From Leptodactylus fallax (lineage: Eukaryota; Chordata; Amphibia; Anura; Leptodactylidae), in NCBI GenBank assembly GCA_947044405.1, contig CAMRHE010000359.1, positions 806,001-870,000 of the forward strand: a stretch of DNA of 64,000 bases. The letters are read 5' to 3'. Positions within the stretch are counted from its first letter, which is position 1. Each line of letters opens with the position of its first letter. Below, piece by piece: positions 1 through 11,079 of the stretch. A program made the position numbers and the translations under genes. A model generated the notes under the pieces. It searched no databases and had not been told where the DNA came from. It was given only the letters and a program-made list of their open reading frames with translations.

Positions 1-77
1 TGAGATTGCTCATGCTTTCTCACAATTTTGCTTCTCAAGTCCTCAGACAGTTCTTTGGTCTTCTTTCTTTTCTCCAT
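1..77 (-). pseudogene. Tc1-type transposase, first 25 codons only
   Basis: The ATG is at 77-75 on the minus strand, followed by MEKRKKTKELSEDLRSKIVR, the start of the paired-type DNA-binding domain of Tc1 transposases. The frame is open to the window edge, so whether the full gene is intact is unknown. Confidence 0.75.
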
Positions 78-460
78 GCTCAATGTGGTACACACAAGGA
101 CACAGGACAGAGGTTGAGTCAACTTTAATCCATTTCAACTGGCTGCAAGTGTGATTTAGTTATTGCCACCATCTGTTATGTGCCACAGGTAAGTAACAGG
201 TGCTGTTAATTACACAAATTAGAGAAGCATCACCTGATTTTTCAAAGGGTGTCAATACTTTAGTCCACCCCCTTTTTTATGTTTGGTGTGGAATTATATC
301 CAATTTGGCTTTTGGACAATTCTTTTTGTGGTTTTCCATTGAAGACAAATTAAATGAAGATATTATTACCAAAGCATTTGTGATTGCAATCATTTTCTGG
401 AAGAAATTGAGTATTATCTGACAGAATTGCAGGGGTGCCAATACTTTTGGCCAGCACTGT
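1..460 (-). mobile_element. Tc1-like element, 5' part, cut by the window edge
   Basis: The right boundary is a terminal repeat reading, on the minus strand, CAGTGCTGGCCAAAAGTATT, next to a TA at about 460-461. The transposase starts at the other side and runs off the window. The rest of the element is not visible. Confidence 0.85.
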
Positions 461-999
461 AGGCAATAGTAATCTAGTTAGGACAGACATACCATTGGTG
501 TAACCTGCACAGCTGCAGAGCCCAGTAGATCAGGGGGCCCTAATACCATAACAGCAGATTTAGTGTATTGTATTGTGGGTAAATTCCTAAGTTAATGAAC
601 TTCATAGCTAACCATTACTTTTGGATTATTATAAGTACTGCATGCTGAGATATTGGAAAACAATGTCAATATAACAATAGCTGTTCTTGTACAGGGGCCT
701 CAGCTGTCAATGTCCACCTCTGGATGTAATAAAAGTTAATGAATAAAGTATATTTACCCCAAATTACTGTAGTGCCATTAAAGAGTAAAACTCATTAAAA
801 AAAAAAAAAAAATCCATCATACAGAAAATAGAGGTTCCTCTGCACCACATGAGACTGGTACTACCAATAATACATGACAGGTGGTGAGCCCTATATCAGG
901 TTTTGCAGGAGAATGGGGAAATGGCTGATAAAACAAATCTTTATATATTTCTTAATTTGATTGCAAGTAATTTGAGAAAAAAGAGTAGATTTCTTTAAG
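461..999. other. unassigned intergenic sequence
   Basis: No exon or clear element. It contains a run of 17 A near 797-813. Confidence 0.4.
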
Positions 1000-1325
1000 G
1001 TCGGGACTCCACATGGTGTAAACGCCGCAGTTTGGCCACAGTGGAAACTTTTTTACAGTCCATGCAGTCAGCGAATACCATCCACACATTACGGAAAAAT
1101 ATGCACAGTGGACCGTTGCGGTTTTGGAAATCGCAATATGTCAATTATAACTACGGAAATGCCAGTAGTTTCCCTATAGGTATAATGGAAGCAGAAAGTC
1201 CGCAAAGGAAACCTCTGCAGACTTTCTGTGAAAAATGCTGCGAGAAAAACCGCAATATGTTGCTGCCGCAGTTTTTCCCCCAGTGCTTTTTTGCTGTGGC
1301 GTGCTATGTGGGGCTTTAGTCTAAA
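1000..1325. repeat. palindromic element, family P1 (long form)
   Basis: One end reads ACTCCACATGGTGTAAACGC and the other GCGTGCTATGTGGGGCTTTAG, inverted relatives of the family ends GGCCCCACGTTGCGGAAACGC / GCGTTTCCGCAACGTGGGGCC. The interior contains the long-form block GTCAATTATAACTACGGAAA and TATAATGGAAGCAGAAAGTC. The 95-residue open frame across it is a by-product. Confidence 0.8.
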
Positions 1326-1424
1326 GGAGTTTTAGGACTCTACCACCTTCCCCAAGCATATTCAGCTGCTGTCATCACCATGTTACAGGGCACATTACAC
1401 TGATAAACATCACACCTTTGTTAT

Positions 1425-1685
1425 ATATGTCACTTTTGTAGATTTGGAGAAAAACAACTTTTAAATCTTATGCAAATGAGGCAGTTGGTGCACTGGGGGC
1501 GGGCCTCCTTGGAGTACTGCTCTTGCCATTAAGATCATCACCTGTGCGACCCCATGTACCCCCATTCTTCCTGAGCAGAAAGAGCAGTGCAACCCAAAGC
1601 TGAAGGCCTTAAGACTGCCTTATTTGCTTAAGACTTCAAAGTTGTTTCTCTTCAAATCTACAAAAGAGACATACATAACAAAGGT
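1425..1685. repeat. palindromic element, family P7
   Basis: Inverted arms around CACTTTTGTAGATTTGGAGA and TCTTCAAATCTACAAAAGAG, with an interior ATGCAAATGAGGCAGTTGGTG. A second, better preserved copy lies at 14411-14665. Confidence 0.7.
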
Positions 1686-2089
1686 ATGTTATTTATCATT
1701 GTAATGTGCTTTGTAATGCAGTGATAGCAGTTGACAGGGCTGGCGTTAAGAGGGGGCAACCTGGGAAAATGGCCAGGGTCCCCGTCTCCAAAGGGTCCCC
1801 AGGATCTGCAGCACCAGATGTTTGGTCTGATGACTCAGGGGAGCCTCAATTACAGGTGTATTGGCACTGTCATGCACGCCAATACATTTGTTGTCCATGC
1901 TATATGTGGAAAACTATGACAGAGCAGGGAGCTATAAAGTCACTGCTCTGACATAGGAGACTGCATAGAGAATGGATCCTGTGCTGGACACTGCTCAATA
2001 GCAAGGAAATACTTCTGCATCGAGGCTCATCGAGGGATCGTGGTAAGGTGAGTAAAAGTTGAATTATTTTCTGAAAAGTAAAAGGCTGG

Positions 2090-3150
2090 AATTCCTGATA
2101 AGGGGAGGGGGCACATATTTATGAACAAGGACTAGTTTTAATCCAGGGCAAACATTATTTATAAGGGGAGGGGGGCTATTCATAAGGAGGATGTATTGTT
2201 ACTAAAGCTAGGGGAACTATTATATAGGGGGGGGGGGAGATATTTATAAAAAGGAACTATTAATAATAAGTCCAGCAGGGGAACTATTATTAATAAGCGG
2301 GGCTATTTATAAGGGGAAACTATTATTAATAAAGCTAGGGGAACTATTAGCCCCCCCCCTTATTAATAATAGTTCCTTCTTATAAATAGCCCCCACTCCT
2401 TATATATATTTATAAGGAGGAACTATTATTAATAAGGGGGGCTATTTATAAGTGGAATCTATTATTAGTATGGCCAGTTGGGGAACTATTATTAGTAAGG
2501 GAGCCTTATATATATATGGAGAAACTATTATCAATAAGACTGGGGGAACTGTTATTTATAAGGGGGAGCTATTAATAATAAAGCCAGGGGGAACTATTAT
2601 TAATAAGGGGGCTATATATATAAGTAGGGACTATTACTTATAAGGGGGCTATTTATAAGGGGGAGCTATTAATAATAAGGCTAGGGGAACGATTAAAAAT
2701 AAGAAGGGGGGCTATTTATAAGAAGGAACTATTACTTATAAGGGGAAACTCTTACTGGTAAGGGGGGTGGAGTATTATTTATAAAGCTAGGTTCACATCT
2801 GCGTCAGGAGACTCCACCGCAGACTCTGATGAAAATCGACAGAGAGAAAAGTCCTGCACCGAGGACTTTTCGCTCCGCTGGTTTCAGTATAAAAATGGCA
2901 GAAACCCGACGGACACCCGACAGTCCCCATTATAGTCTATGGAGTCTGCAGGTAACCTCTGTTTTACCAAACAAGCTCTCCGTCATTCAGCTCCGCTGGG
3001 GAACCCAAACGATGGAGAGTCTGGCGCAAGCGTGAACCTAGCCTAAGAAGGAACTATTATTACTAAGAGGGATTGAATTATAAGCGGGAACTATTATTCA
3101 TAAGCAGGGACTATTATTTATAAGGGGGCAGTATAATAATTTATATAAGT
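2090..3150. repeat. degenerate minisatellite, interrupted by a P2 element
   Basis: Irregular tandem copies of roughly 25-35 bases built on GGGGAACTATTATTAATAAG and GGGGGCTATTTATAAG. One stretch near 2350-2400 is inverted. A palindromic P2 element (2779-3045) sits inside the array. The short open frames across it have no coding meaning. Confidence 0.85.
2779..3045. repeat. palindromic element, family P2
   Basis: Ends GCTAGGTTCACATCTGCG and GCGTGAACCTAGCC, inverted. The interior carries GAGAGAAAAGTCCTGCAC and CCCCATTATAGTCTATGG, shared with copies near 6.6, 18.8, 20.3, 33.3 and 48.9 kb. Confidence 0.85.
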
Positions 3151-3296
3151 TGATACAAATGTGGTTATTTGTATTGCGTATGGGCAAAATGGGGGTTGTT
3201 ATTACTGGGGGCAGAAAAGGGTATTATTAAGTCACTATTTTATAGGGGTTTTCCAGCTGAAAACTGATTTTTGATATGGATGACATCAGATCAATT

Positions 3297-3720
3297 AAAG
3301 GGGTTTTTCTGGCAACAAATTGATTTTTTATACTGATAACCTATCCACAGGACAAGACATCAGTATATGATCTGTCAGGGGGCGACTGTTCTAGCAGCCT
3401 CCATGTGCTGAAAACTGCTAGTGGACAGGATGCAGCACCGCTACTATTCAAGTAATAGGAGTGGCACAGCAGCCCCATCCACTATATATGGTGGTTCTGG
3501 GTAATTGCAGCGCCGCTCCTATTACATGAATAGGAGCAGTGCAGCATCCTGTCCACTAGCAGCGCCTGGCACCCAGAAGCATGCTAGAACAGCTTATCTG
3601 TGTAGGGTTTGGTTGTCAAACCCTGACAGATCAGATAGTGATGTCTTGTCCAGTGGATAGGTTATCAGTATATAAAATCAATTTGGGGCTTGAAAACCCC
3701 TTTAATTGATCTGATGTTTA
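3297..3720. repeat. long palindromic element
   Basis: The arms of about 90 bases or more match inverted: AAAGGGGTTTTTCTGGCAAC ... TGATAACCTATCCACAGGAC against GTCCAGTGGATAGGTTATCA ... TTGAAAACCCCTTTAATTG. No coding content. Confidence 0.85.
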
Positions 3721-4813
3721 TTAGGTTAGAAGTATGTGCAGTGCACGACCATTGTCTTTACATTACTATGTAGTGTAATGGAGGTAGTCATTTGTAGGTT
3801 TACAAATTTTTTTTATTCTCCTGATTATTTAAGACTATATCAGTGCCACTGGAAGTGCAGCACTAACTTCAGAAATGACTGAATATGATGGTGTTGTTGG
3901 TATGTCAGGATTTGTGGCCCCACTTTTAATTTTGCACAGGGCCACCTTTTGTCTGAAACCAGCCCTGGCAGTTGAATACGCTTAGTGGAGGTGGTAGACT
4001 CCCTTTAACTCTTTCCTCGAATTATTATGGTAGAGAAAAAACACAGATGAAAAAAAAACTGCAAAGAGTGGAAAAAAAGCAACAGATTTTTGTGGCAAGT
4101 TTTTTCCAGTGTTTTTTTTAGCTGTATTTCGAACATGGGGCCTTAAAGCATAACTGAGCTTTCAAACAACTTTTGATTTTCTGGCAGTATTTGTGTCATT
4201 AATACATTTTGTAATATACTTTATTAACAAATTTTGGCTGCTTTCTATGATATCCTGCATCTCTTTATTCATTGTCTACGGAGTACAGGCTTGGTTTACG
4301 GGCTATGTAAGATGTAGAGAAAATGAGGGTAAGGGAGGGTCACTTCAAGTTATATCTCCGGCATTATAAAACGTGCAAACTTGTTTCATATGACACTAAG
4401 GGGTGGAGTGTGTGACTAGGTGAGGATAAAATGGTGGCTTGTTATATTGATCTTTCTAGTGTTTACTAGATATTCAGGGTTGTATTACTGTTTTGTGGTA
4501 TGCCTATGTATATATATTGACATTTATAGGTTGTTTTCAACCATTTTGGACGTATTTATGTATTAGTACCAGCAGTATATATCCCCTATTTATTGTTACT
4601 GTGGCCCCTATTATTCCTCCCTGTCTTCATTATGGTGTACCTCTATTATTTATTCCCCCATATATGTTTATTTTATTAATTATGTTAATAAAATTATATT
4701 ATTTTATTTATTTGTGGTCATGATATTTTGTTGCTCTGTTGTTTCATATGACAGTAAGGTTGCAGGGATTAGGATATTTATATGCAGATGTATAATATAT
4801 ACCATATGATATA
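3721..4813. other. unassigned intergenic sequence
   Basis: No exon or clear element up to the Tc1 element. AT-rich from about 4440; the open frame there is low-complexity. Confidence 0.4.
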
Positions 4814-6462
4814 CAGTTGTGCTAAAAAGTTTACATACCCCGGCAGATTTTTTTGTTTTTTTGACCTTTTTTCAGAGAATATGAATGATAACACAAAAAC
4901 TTTTTCTCCACTCATGGTTAGTGGTTGGTTGAAGCCATTTATTGTCAAACTTCTGTGTTTTTCTCTTTTTAAATCATAATGACAACCGAAAACATCTAAA
5001 TGACCCTGTTCAAAAGTTCACATACCCTGGTGATTTTGGCCTGATAACATGCCCAGAAGTTGACACAAAGGGGTTTGAATGGCTACTAAAGGTAACCTCC
5101 TCACCTGTGACCTGTTTGCTTGTAATCAGTGTGTGTGCATAAAATCTGAGTGAGTTTCTGGGATCCAGACAGACTGTTGCATCTTTCCTCCAGCCACTGA
5201 CGTTTCTGGATTGGGAGTCATGGGGAAAGCAAAAGAATTGTCCACGGATCTACGGGAAAAGGTAGTTGAACTGTATAAAACAGGAAAGGGATACAAAAAG
5301 ATATCCACGTAATTGATAATGCCAGTCAGCAGTGTTCAAACTGTGATTAACAAATAGAAACTCAGGGGCTCTGTAAAAACCAAACCACGGTCAGGTAGAC
5401 CAACCAAAATTTCGGCCACAACTGCCCAGAAAATTGTTCGGGATGCAAAGAAAAACCCACACATAACATCAGCTGAAATACAGGACTCTCTGAAATCTAT
5501 TGGTGTGGCTGTTTCAAGATGCACAATAAAGAAGCACTTGAAGAAAAATAGGATGCATGGTTGAGTTGCCAGAAGAAAGCCATTACTGCGCAAATGCCAC
5601 AAAGAATCTCTCGCCTTCAATACGCCAAACAGCACAGAGACAAGCCTCGAAACTTCTGGAACAAGGTAATTTGGAGTGATGAGACAAAAATTGATCTTTT
5701 TGGCCACAACCATAAATGTTACATTTGGAGAGGTGTCAACAAGGCCTATGATGAAAGGAACACCATTCCTACTGTAAAGCAAGGAGGTGGATCACTGATG
5801 ATGTGGGGATGTGTGAGCTTCAAAGGCACAGGAAACTTGGTCAAAGTTGAAGGAAAGATGAATGCAGCATGTTATCAGCAAATGCTGGAGGAAAATTTGC
5901 ACTGATCAGCCAGGAAGCTGCGCATGGGACATACTTGGACGTTCCAACATGACAACGATCCAAAACACAAGGCCAAGTCAACCTGTCATTGGCTACAGCA
6001 GAAGAAAGTGAAGGTTCTGGAGTGGCCATCTCAGTCTCCTGACCTCAATATCATTGAGCCGCTCTGGGGAGATCTCAAGGGCGCAGTACATGCAAGACAG
6101 CCCAGGAATTTACAGGAACTGGAGACTTTTTGCCAAGAAGAATGGCCAGTTTTGCCATCTGAGAAAATATAGAGACTTATCCACAACTACCACAAAAGAC
6201 TTCAAGCTGTCATTGATGTTAGAGGGGTCAGTACACGGTATTAAGAACTGGGGTATGTGAACATTTGAAAAGGGTCATTTTGATGTTTTTGGTTGTCATT
6301 ATGATTTAAAAAGAGAAAACACAGAAGTTTGACAATAAATGGCTTCAACCAACCACTAACCATGAGTGGAGAAAAAGTTTTTGTGTTATCATTCATATTC
6401 TCTGAAAAAAGGCAAAAAAAACAAAAAATCTGCCGGGGTATGTAAACTTTTTAGCACAACTG
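4814..6462 (+). mobile_element. complete but dead Tc1-like element (family A), 1649 bp
   Basis: Flanked by TA on both sides (4812-4813, 6463-6464). The terminal inverted repeats start CAGTTGTGCTAAAAAGTTTA and run about 200 bases, with short and long blocks matching between the ends. The coding region lies in plus orientation between them. Confidence 0.95.
5220..6260 (+). pseudogene. Tc1 transposase, broken (family A)
   Basis: Starts MGKAKELSTDLREKVVELYK with the helix-turn-helix region, then meets a stop after KKIST at about 5310, a TAG near 5356 and further breaks. The DDE catalytic parts are still legible in pieces: IWSDETKIDLFGHN (first Asp), QHDNDPKH (second Asp) and [15 protein letters not shown] (Glu). 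No continuous protein can be made, so the copy is inactive. Confidence 0.93.
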
Positions 6463-6579
6463 TAAATTCCTAATTCCGACTGTGTTTTCAACCAGTGATA
6501 TCTCTGGAAACAATATAGATATTAGTGTCATATGAAAGAAGAGAATCTCCTCTTTCATATGACACAAAAAGAAAGTCTG

Positions 6580-6795
6580 TAAGGCTAGGTTCATATCTGC
6601 GCACAGGTCTCCATTGTTCGGGTCCACTGGGGGAACCAAATGATGGAGAGCTGGAACGCTAAAACAGCGGACACCCGACGAACCCATAGATTATAATGTC
6701 GGTTGTTCACCATTTTTATACTAAAACCGATGAAGATGACTGCACAGAGGACTTTTCTCTCTGCCAGTTTTTGGTGGTTTCTGTAGGGTGTCTCC
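6580..6795. repeat. palindromic element P2, degraded copy
   Basis: One end, AAGGCTAGGTTCATATCTGCG, is preserved. The interior runs reversed relative to the copy at 2779-3045 (TGCACAGAGGACTTTTCTCTC). The far end is worn. Confidence 0.7.
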
Positions 6796-6844
6796 AATGA
6801 CACAAATATTGTCAGAAAATCAAAAGTTTAGTTACAGTTTAACC

Positions 6845-7000
6845 TAAAAGAGACTTTCCAACTCATTTTTATAGATGATCTATTCTCAGGTCATACAAAT
6901 GCCATAGCCCCTGCAGTGGGGGTCTCAAGAGATGGACCCCCCACAAATCTCTTATTGATGACTATCCTGAGAATAAAAATGAGTTGATCAACCTAAATAT
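6845..7000. repeat. short inverted repeat
   Basis: Arms CCAACTCATTTTTATAGATGA and CTGAGAATAAAAATGAGTTG enclose a second hairpin around TGGGGGTCTCAAGAGATGGACCCCCCA. Confidence 0.6.
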
Positions 7001-7330
7001 CTGCAACTCTAGTTCTATATACTAAAAGGAACATATTCCTTTGACCTGCAGTCTAGCACACACAAAAAAATCCATTTCCTCAATTTCCTTTTAGAAAGCA
7101 GGAACTGTCTGATGCAACACCTATCAGACTGTCATATTACAACTATACAGCATAGCAACCCAATGTGTTTACATATCTTGTTATTTCCAACATTAGTTAC
7201 TAAGAAAAAGAAGATATGCTGATGAGATATCAGTATCTGTTTTATACATATCGGACTGTAGGGGATTATTGTATCTGAGATCCTTAACTGGCTCACCAAT
7301 AATACATCTATTGACTAACCTCTACATTTT

Positions 7331-7733
7331 AAAGTAGCACTCCCACAAAAAAAATTATTCTCTATCCTGTTAGAAAGGTACATGATGATAATTGTAGCGA
7401 AGGTAATATTCTTACCAGTGGTTGTATTTGTGGATTATTACATAATAAGCTTCTTTAACTGACACAAAGTTTATCTATCCATCTCAATGAGAGCCTTGAT
7501 GTGAGTCTAATAGGAATGAATAAAGATACTGACTTTCTGTCCACACATAACATGCTGTGCCAGTTGGGGAGTCTGATTGCTGGTCACATGACACAGCTGA
7601 GGACCAGAAGGTAATGTATAACTTGCAAATGCAGTCTCCAGTAATGTAATTACTGTATACCTACATTTCAATTTATATGATGTACCGTTCAGGCCAGAAA
7701 ATAAAAATTTTTTGTGGACATGCTACTTTAATG
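7331..7733. repeat. palindromic element, family P6
   Basis: Inverted ends AAAGTAGCACTCCCACAAAA and TTTTTTGTGGACATGCTACTTT. An apparent minus-strand splice donor near 7412 lies inside it and is discounted. Confidence 0.7.
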
Positions 7734-7999
7734 TACCTTTATTTTTATTTTTTCTCCCAAGTAAACAGGGAAATGTTGCCCATAAAGGGATATGGTTAAA
7801 GCATGCAGCAGAGAAGGACATTCCCTGGGATGTATGAATTTAAGGTCACTCACGGTGAATTTCAGTACTTGTTGTACTGGATCTCAAGACTTCATGTCAT
7901 AAGTCAAATATTTGAAACTGATGCCTTCGACCCTTTAACTTTGTGGCGGGCAGAGCTGTCACCTCTTGGCGTTCAGTCAAAGCTTTTAAAGTTTCTCAC

Positions 8000-8129
8000 C
8001 TCCCTCTTCTCCAGTGAGCGGTTGATGTAGAAAGACTTGGAAGCTCTGAATTTACTCCTTAGCGTAGACAGTCGACCTTTTGGGTTTCTAACCTCCCAGA
8101 AAGAGAACGCCAAAAACTGAAGGGAACGC
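8000..8129 (-). CDS. candidate exon of an unidentified minus-strand gene
   Basis: On the minus strand a strong acceptor (CATGTCCCTATCTTTTCATTCCTAG) opens a frame of 43 codons containing VPFSFWRSLFWEVRNPKGRL and SKFRASKSFYINRSLEKRE, ending at the donor GAG|GTGAG. The product is basic and unfamiliar. The start is phase 2, so it does not join directly to the candidate exon at 20617-20686 without another exon. Nearby palindromic repeats end before it. Chance remains possible. Confidence 0.3.
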
Positions 8130-9379
8130 TAGGAATGAAAAGATAGGGACATGTTTAGAGATATACAATTATTAATGTGAGCAGTCAAGTTCAGTGGAAA
8201 ATAATACAGTGATTCATCTACAGCTTCAAGACGTTTTTAAACCACTGTTTACTACATCAAGTGAATTCTCGCTTTTCCTAAGAGCTTTACATGTCAAGAT
8301 AAAAATGCTAAACAAATTTGACAAAAGTTCTAAATATATCCACAGCAGACAAAGCTATGAGTGTTGGCAGCATTGGTGGCCTAAGTCAGAGGAAGATTTA
8401 CTGTATGTCTTTATACTCTTTCAGTCAAGGTGCATATTGACAAATGTATGGTATAAGTATAGGGGCGTTGTCCCCTTTTTTTCCCCCAAATAGGCCGCCA
8501 TCATTGTGGCATATGGAGGGGTTAAACAGTGGAGACGAGACCCATTAAAGCAGGATTGCAGCCGCGTAATACTGCTACAGACAAGGGCATAGCTTTAGGG
8601 GGTGGAGAGGTAGTGGTCACTACCAGCCCTGGACCCTGAGGGGATCCCCAAAGGTCTCTTTACCACATAAAATACACCACTATTGTAAATGGCACAATGT
8701 AGGAGACACAATAGAAACTTTGCACTGGGGCCCCAGAGCTTCAAGTTACATGGGTACAGTGGCAGTGAAGTCTGAAGACTCTTGCCTCACAGTGCTGGTC
8801 CTCAAGTGGTTAATGAAAACTTCAATAAACCTGGCAACTTGACAAACACATTGATAACGTATCTGGAAAATGACATTTAGCTACAGCCAGTTGGTGTTTT
8901 TTTCCTTAGTATCTCTTCTTCACTATAGCAGAAAGTGATGGCTAAGAATGCCACAAATGGAATATTAGACTTCCTAATTCCGGAGATTGGAGGGGAGTCC
9001 CCATGGTTAAGCTGCAGGTTCTATGAAAATGTCTGTAATAGAGAGCACTTTGTTTCATAGTTGAAATGACATTCTACAAACTGGACTGGCTGACTTTGGA
9101 TTACATGTGACAAGTGATGGGGTTTCATACTAAGTGAGAATTTAGCATGCTTTTGCTGTCACTATATTGATAGACACTATTGGATGAATTCCTTGTCATA
9201 TAGAGTTCATTTTGCTGCTATAATGATATCATTGTTGTCACTTGGGTCTGCTACTGCTGCTGTCCTGTGCTTCTAACAGTATCAGACCCTGTGGTCACAA
9301 CACATTACATGTCATTTCTTTCTTTATTCAGATTAGCTAGCAATCATGTGCACAACTGAATAAATTGTGAAAACATTTA
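8130..9379. other. unassigned intergenic sequence
   Basis: No convincing exon. The segment 8590-8760 (GCATAGCTTTAGGGGGTGGA ... GCACTGGGGCCCCAGAG) has the look of a dispersed repeat, but I have no second copy in the window. Confidence 0.35.
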
Positions 9380-9705
9380 CCTACCTTAAAGAGAACCTTT
9401 CCCCATCTCCACCAACTCCAACTCTTTGCATGCTTCAAAAGTTGCTTCTTCACTGATTCCAGTGCGGTTGGAATTTTTTTCTCTAGTCCCCACCATTCCC
9501 GAGCAATCATTTTGGTTATTTTCAGCACAGTTCTGCCTTCTACTGTTGGGAGTATGTATGGTTGTGTTGAAAGTAACAGAAGTGATTACTCGGGAATGGT
9601 GAGGGTTAGAGAAAAAAATCCAAATTGTGCCAGAATCAGTGGAACAGCACCTATTGAGGAATGCAAAGAGTTGGAGTTGGTGAAATGTCATCTTTAAAGG
9701 AGGGA
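9380..9705. repeat. palindromic element with long arms
   Basis: The left arm TTTCCCCATCTCCACCAACT ... CACCATTCCCGAGCAATCAT returns inverted as GATTACTCGGGAATGGTGAG ... AGAGTTGGAGTTGGTG. The mirrored open frames on the two strands (SGMVGTREKNSN / SGMVRVREKNPN) result from the symmetry and are not genes. Confidence 0.85.
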
Positions 9706-10330
9706 TTATATTGATGACCTATCCATTAGAATAGATCACTGATATCAGATTTGTGGTGGCCCAACACTCAGCACAACCAGCAATCAGCTTGGTTAAGCAC
9801 CAATTACTCTTCCTAGACTAGTGATGTCACATTTACTGGTCACATGGCCATGTTGCAGCTCAATCCCATTTAAAAGAATGGGAATTAGCTGCAATATGAA
9901 GTATAGTCGCTATACAATGTACGGCACTGTGCTTGCTCTGCAACAAATAGGTCATAACACTCTTCAGACAACTGATCGGTGGGATGTGTATGGATCGAAT
10001 GATGAGCTATCCTAATCCATGGTTTTGCACTACCTAGCCCCTTCCATGTAGTTAATCTCAGGCCCCATTCACACACACATTTTCATCAAGCATTTTTTGC
10101 AGCATTTTTCATTTTGTACATACTATTAGTGTTTTATAAAGTCATATAATGCCATACCTAGAGCAGGGAAATTTTCTAACCAACCATTGTTTACTTTAAA
10201 AATGAAAGCTCATTAAGCCCATTTTATTCATATTTCACTTAAAAACATCTAAACACCACTTATATTGTCATATAATGAATACAACCCAATTCCTAAACAG
10301 CTGAGTAAAATGTAAAGAAAATAAGAATAT

Positions 10331-11079
10331 AATTATTATTGTTTATTTATATAGCACCATTAATTCCATGGTGCTTTACATTTGAGGGTTTACATATTGA
10401 ACACAAAATATACAAAACAAATATAATACTAACAGTGACCAACTGGCACAGTGGGATAGAGGGCCCTGCCCGCAAGGGCTTGCAATCTATGAGGGAAGAG
10501 GGATAGAGACAGAAGGTGGGGGTAGAGGCTGTTCAGGTGGTGGTGTGGTGACAGTAGCGTTATTGGAGGTTGTAGGCCTTCCTGAATAGGTGAGTCTTCA
10601 GGGCCTTCTTGAAGCTTGTGACAGTCTGATGTGTCTTGGTGATGAGTTCCAGAGTATGGGGGATGCATGGGAGAAGTCTTGGAGACGTTTGTGTGAAGAG
10701 CGGATAAGAACAGAGCGGAGTAGTAGGTCTTTGGAGGATCGGAGGTTATGTGCGGGCAGGTAGCGAGAGATTAGGTCAGAGATATATGGAGGGGACAGGT
10801 TGTGGATGGCTTTGTATGTCAGTGTTAGTAGTTTTAACTCTATTCGCTGGCCAACAGGTAGCCAGTGAAGAGATTGGCAGAGGGGAGCGGCCGATGAAGA
10901 ATGGGGGGAGAGGTGTATTAAGCGAGCAGCACAGTCTAAGGTGGACTGGAAGGGGCGAGAGTGTTTGCTGGGAGGCCATGGAGAAGGGTGTTACAGTAGT
11001 CTAGGCGGGAGATGATGAGGGCGTGGACTAACATCTTTGTAGTTTCAGGGGTGAGGAAGTAGCGGATTTGATATAATGA
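10331..11079 (-). mobile_element. LINE 3' fragment (L2/CR1-like reverse transcriptase end)
   Basis: The minus strand reads LCQSLHWLPVGQRIELKLL then TLTYKAIHNLSPPYIS, the conserved tail of L2/CR1-type reverse transcriptases (RSLHWLPV ... YKALH ... PPYLSDLL). It is 5'-truncated. The 3' tail contains the small motif AGCACCATTAATTCCATGGTGCT. It sits inside the family B element, flanked by a short duplicate ATATAAT, as expected for a LINE insertion. Confidence 0.85.
10430..11070 (-). pseudogene. reverse transcriptase C-terminal remnant
   Basis: Coding similarity (HWLPV, TYKAIHNLSPPYISDLISRY, LPAHNLRSSKDLLLRS) extends over about 150 codons with frame breaks and no start. It is the end of ORF2 of the LINE fragment. 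Non-functional. Confidence 0.75.

Noticed and set aside
7380..7500. Possible minus-strand exon with donor near 7412
   Set aside because: It lies inside a palindromic P6 element with clear inverted ends.
9386..9697. Mirrored open frames on both strands
   Set aside because: They arise because the sequence is a long palindrome.
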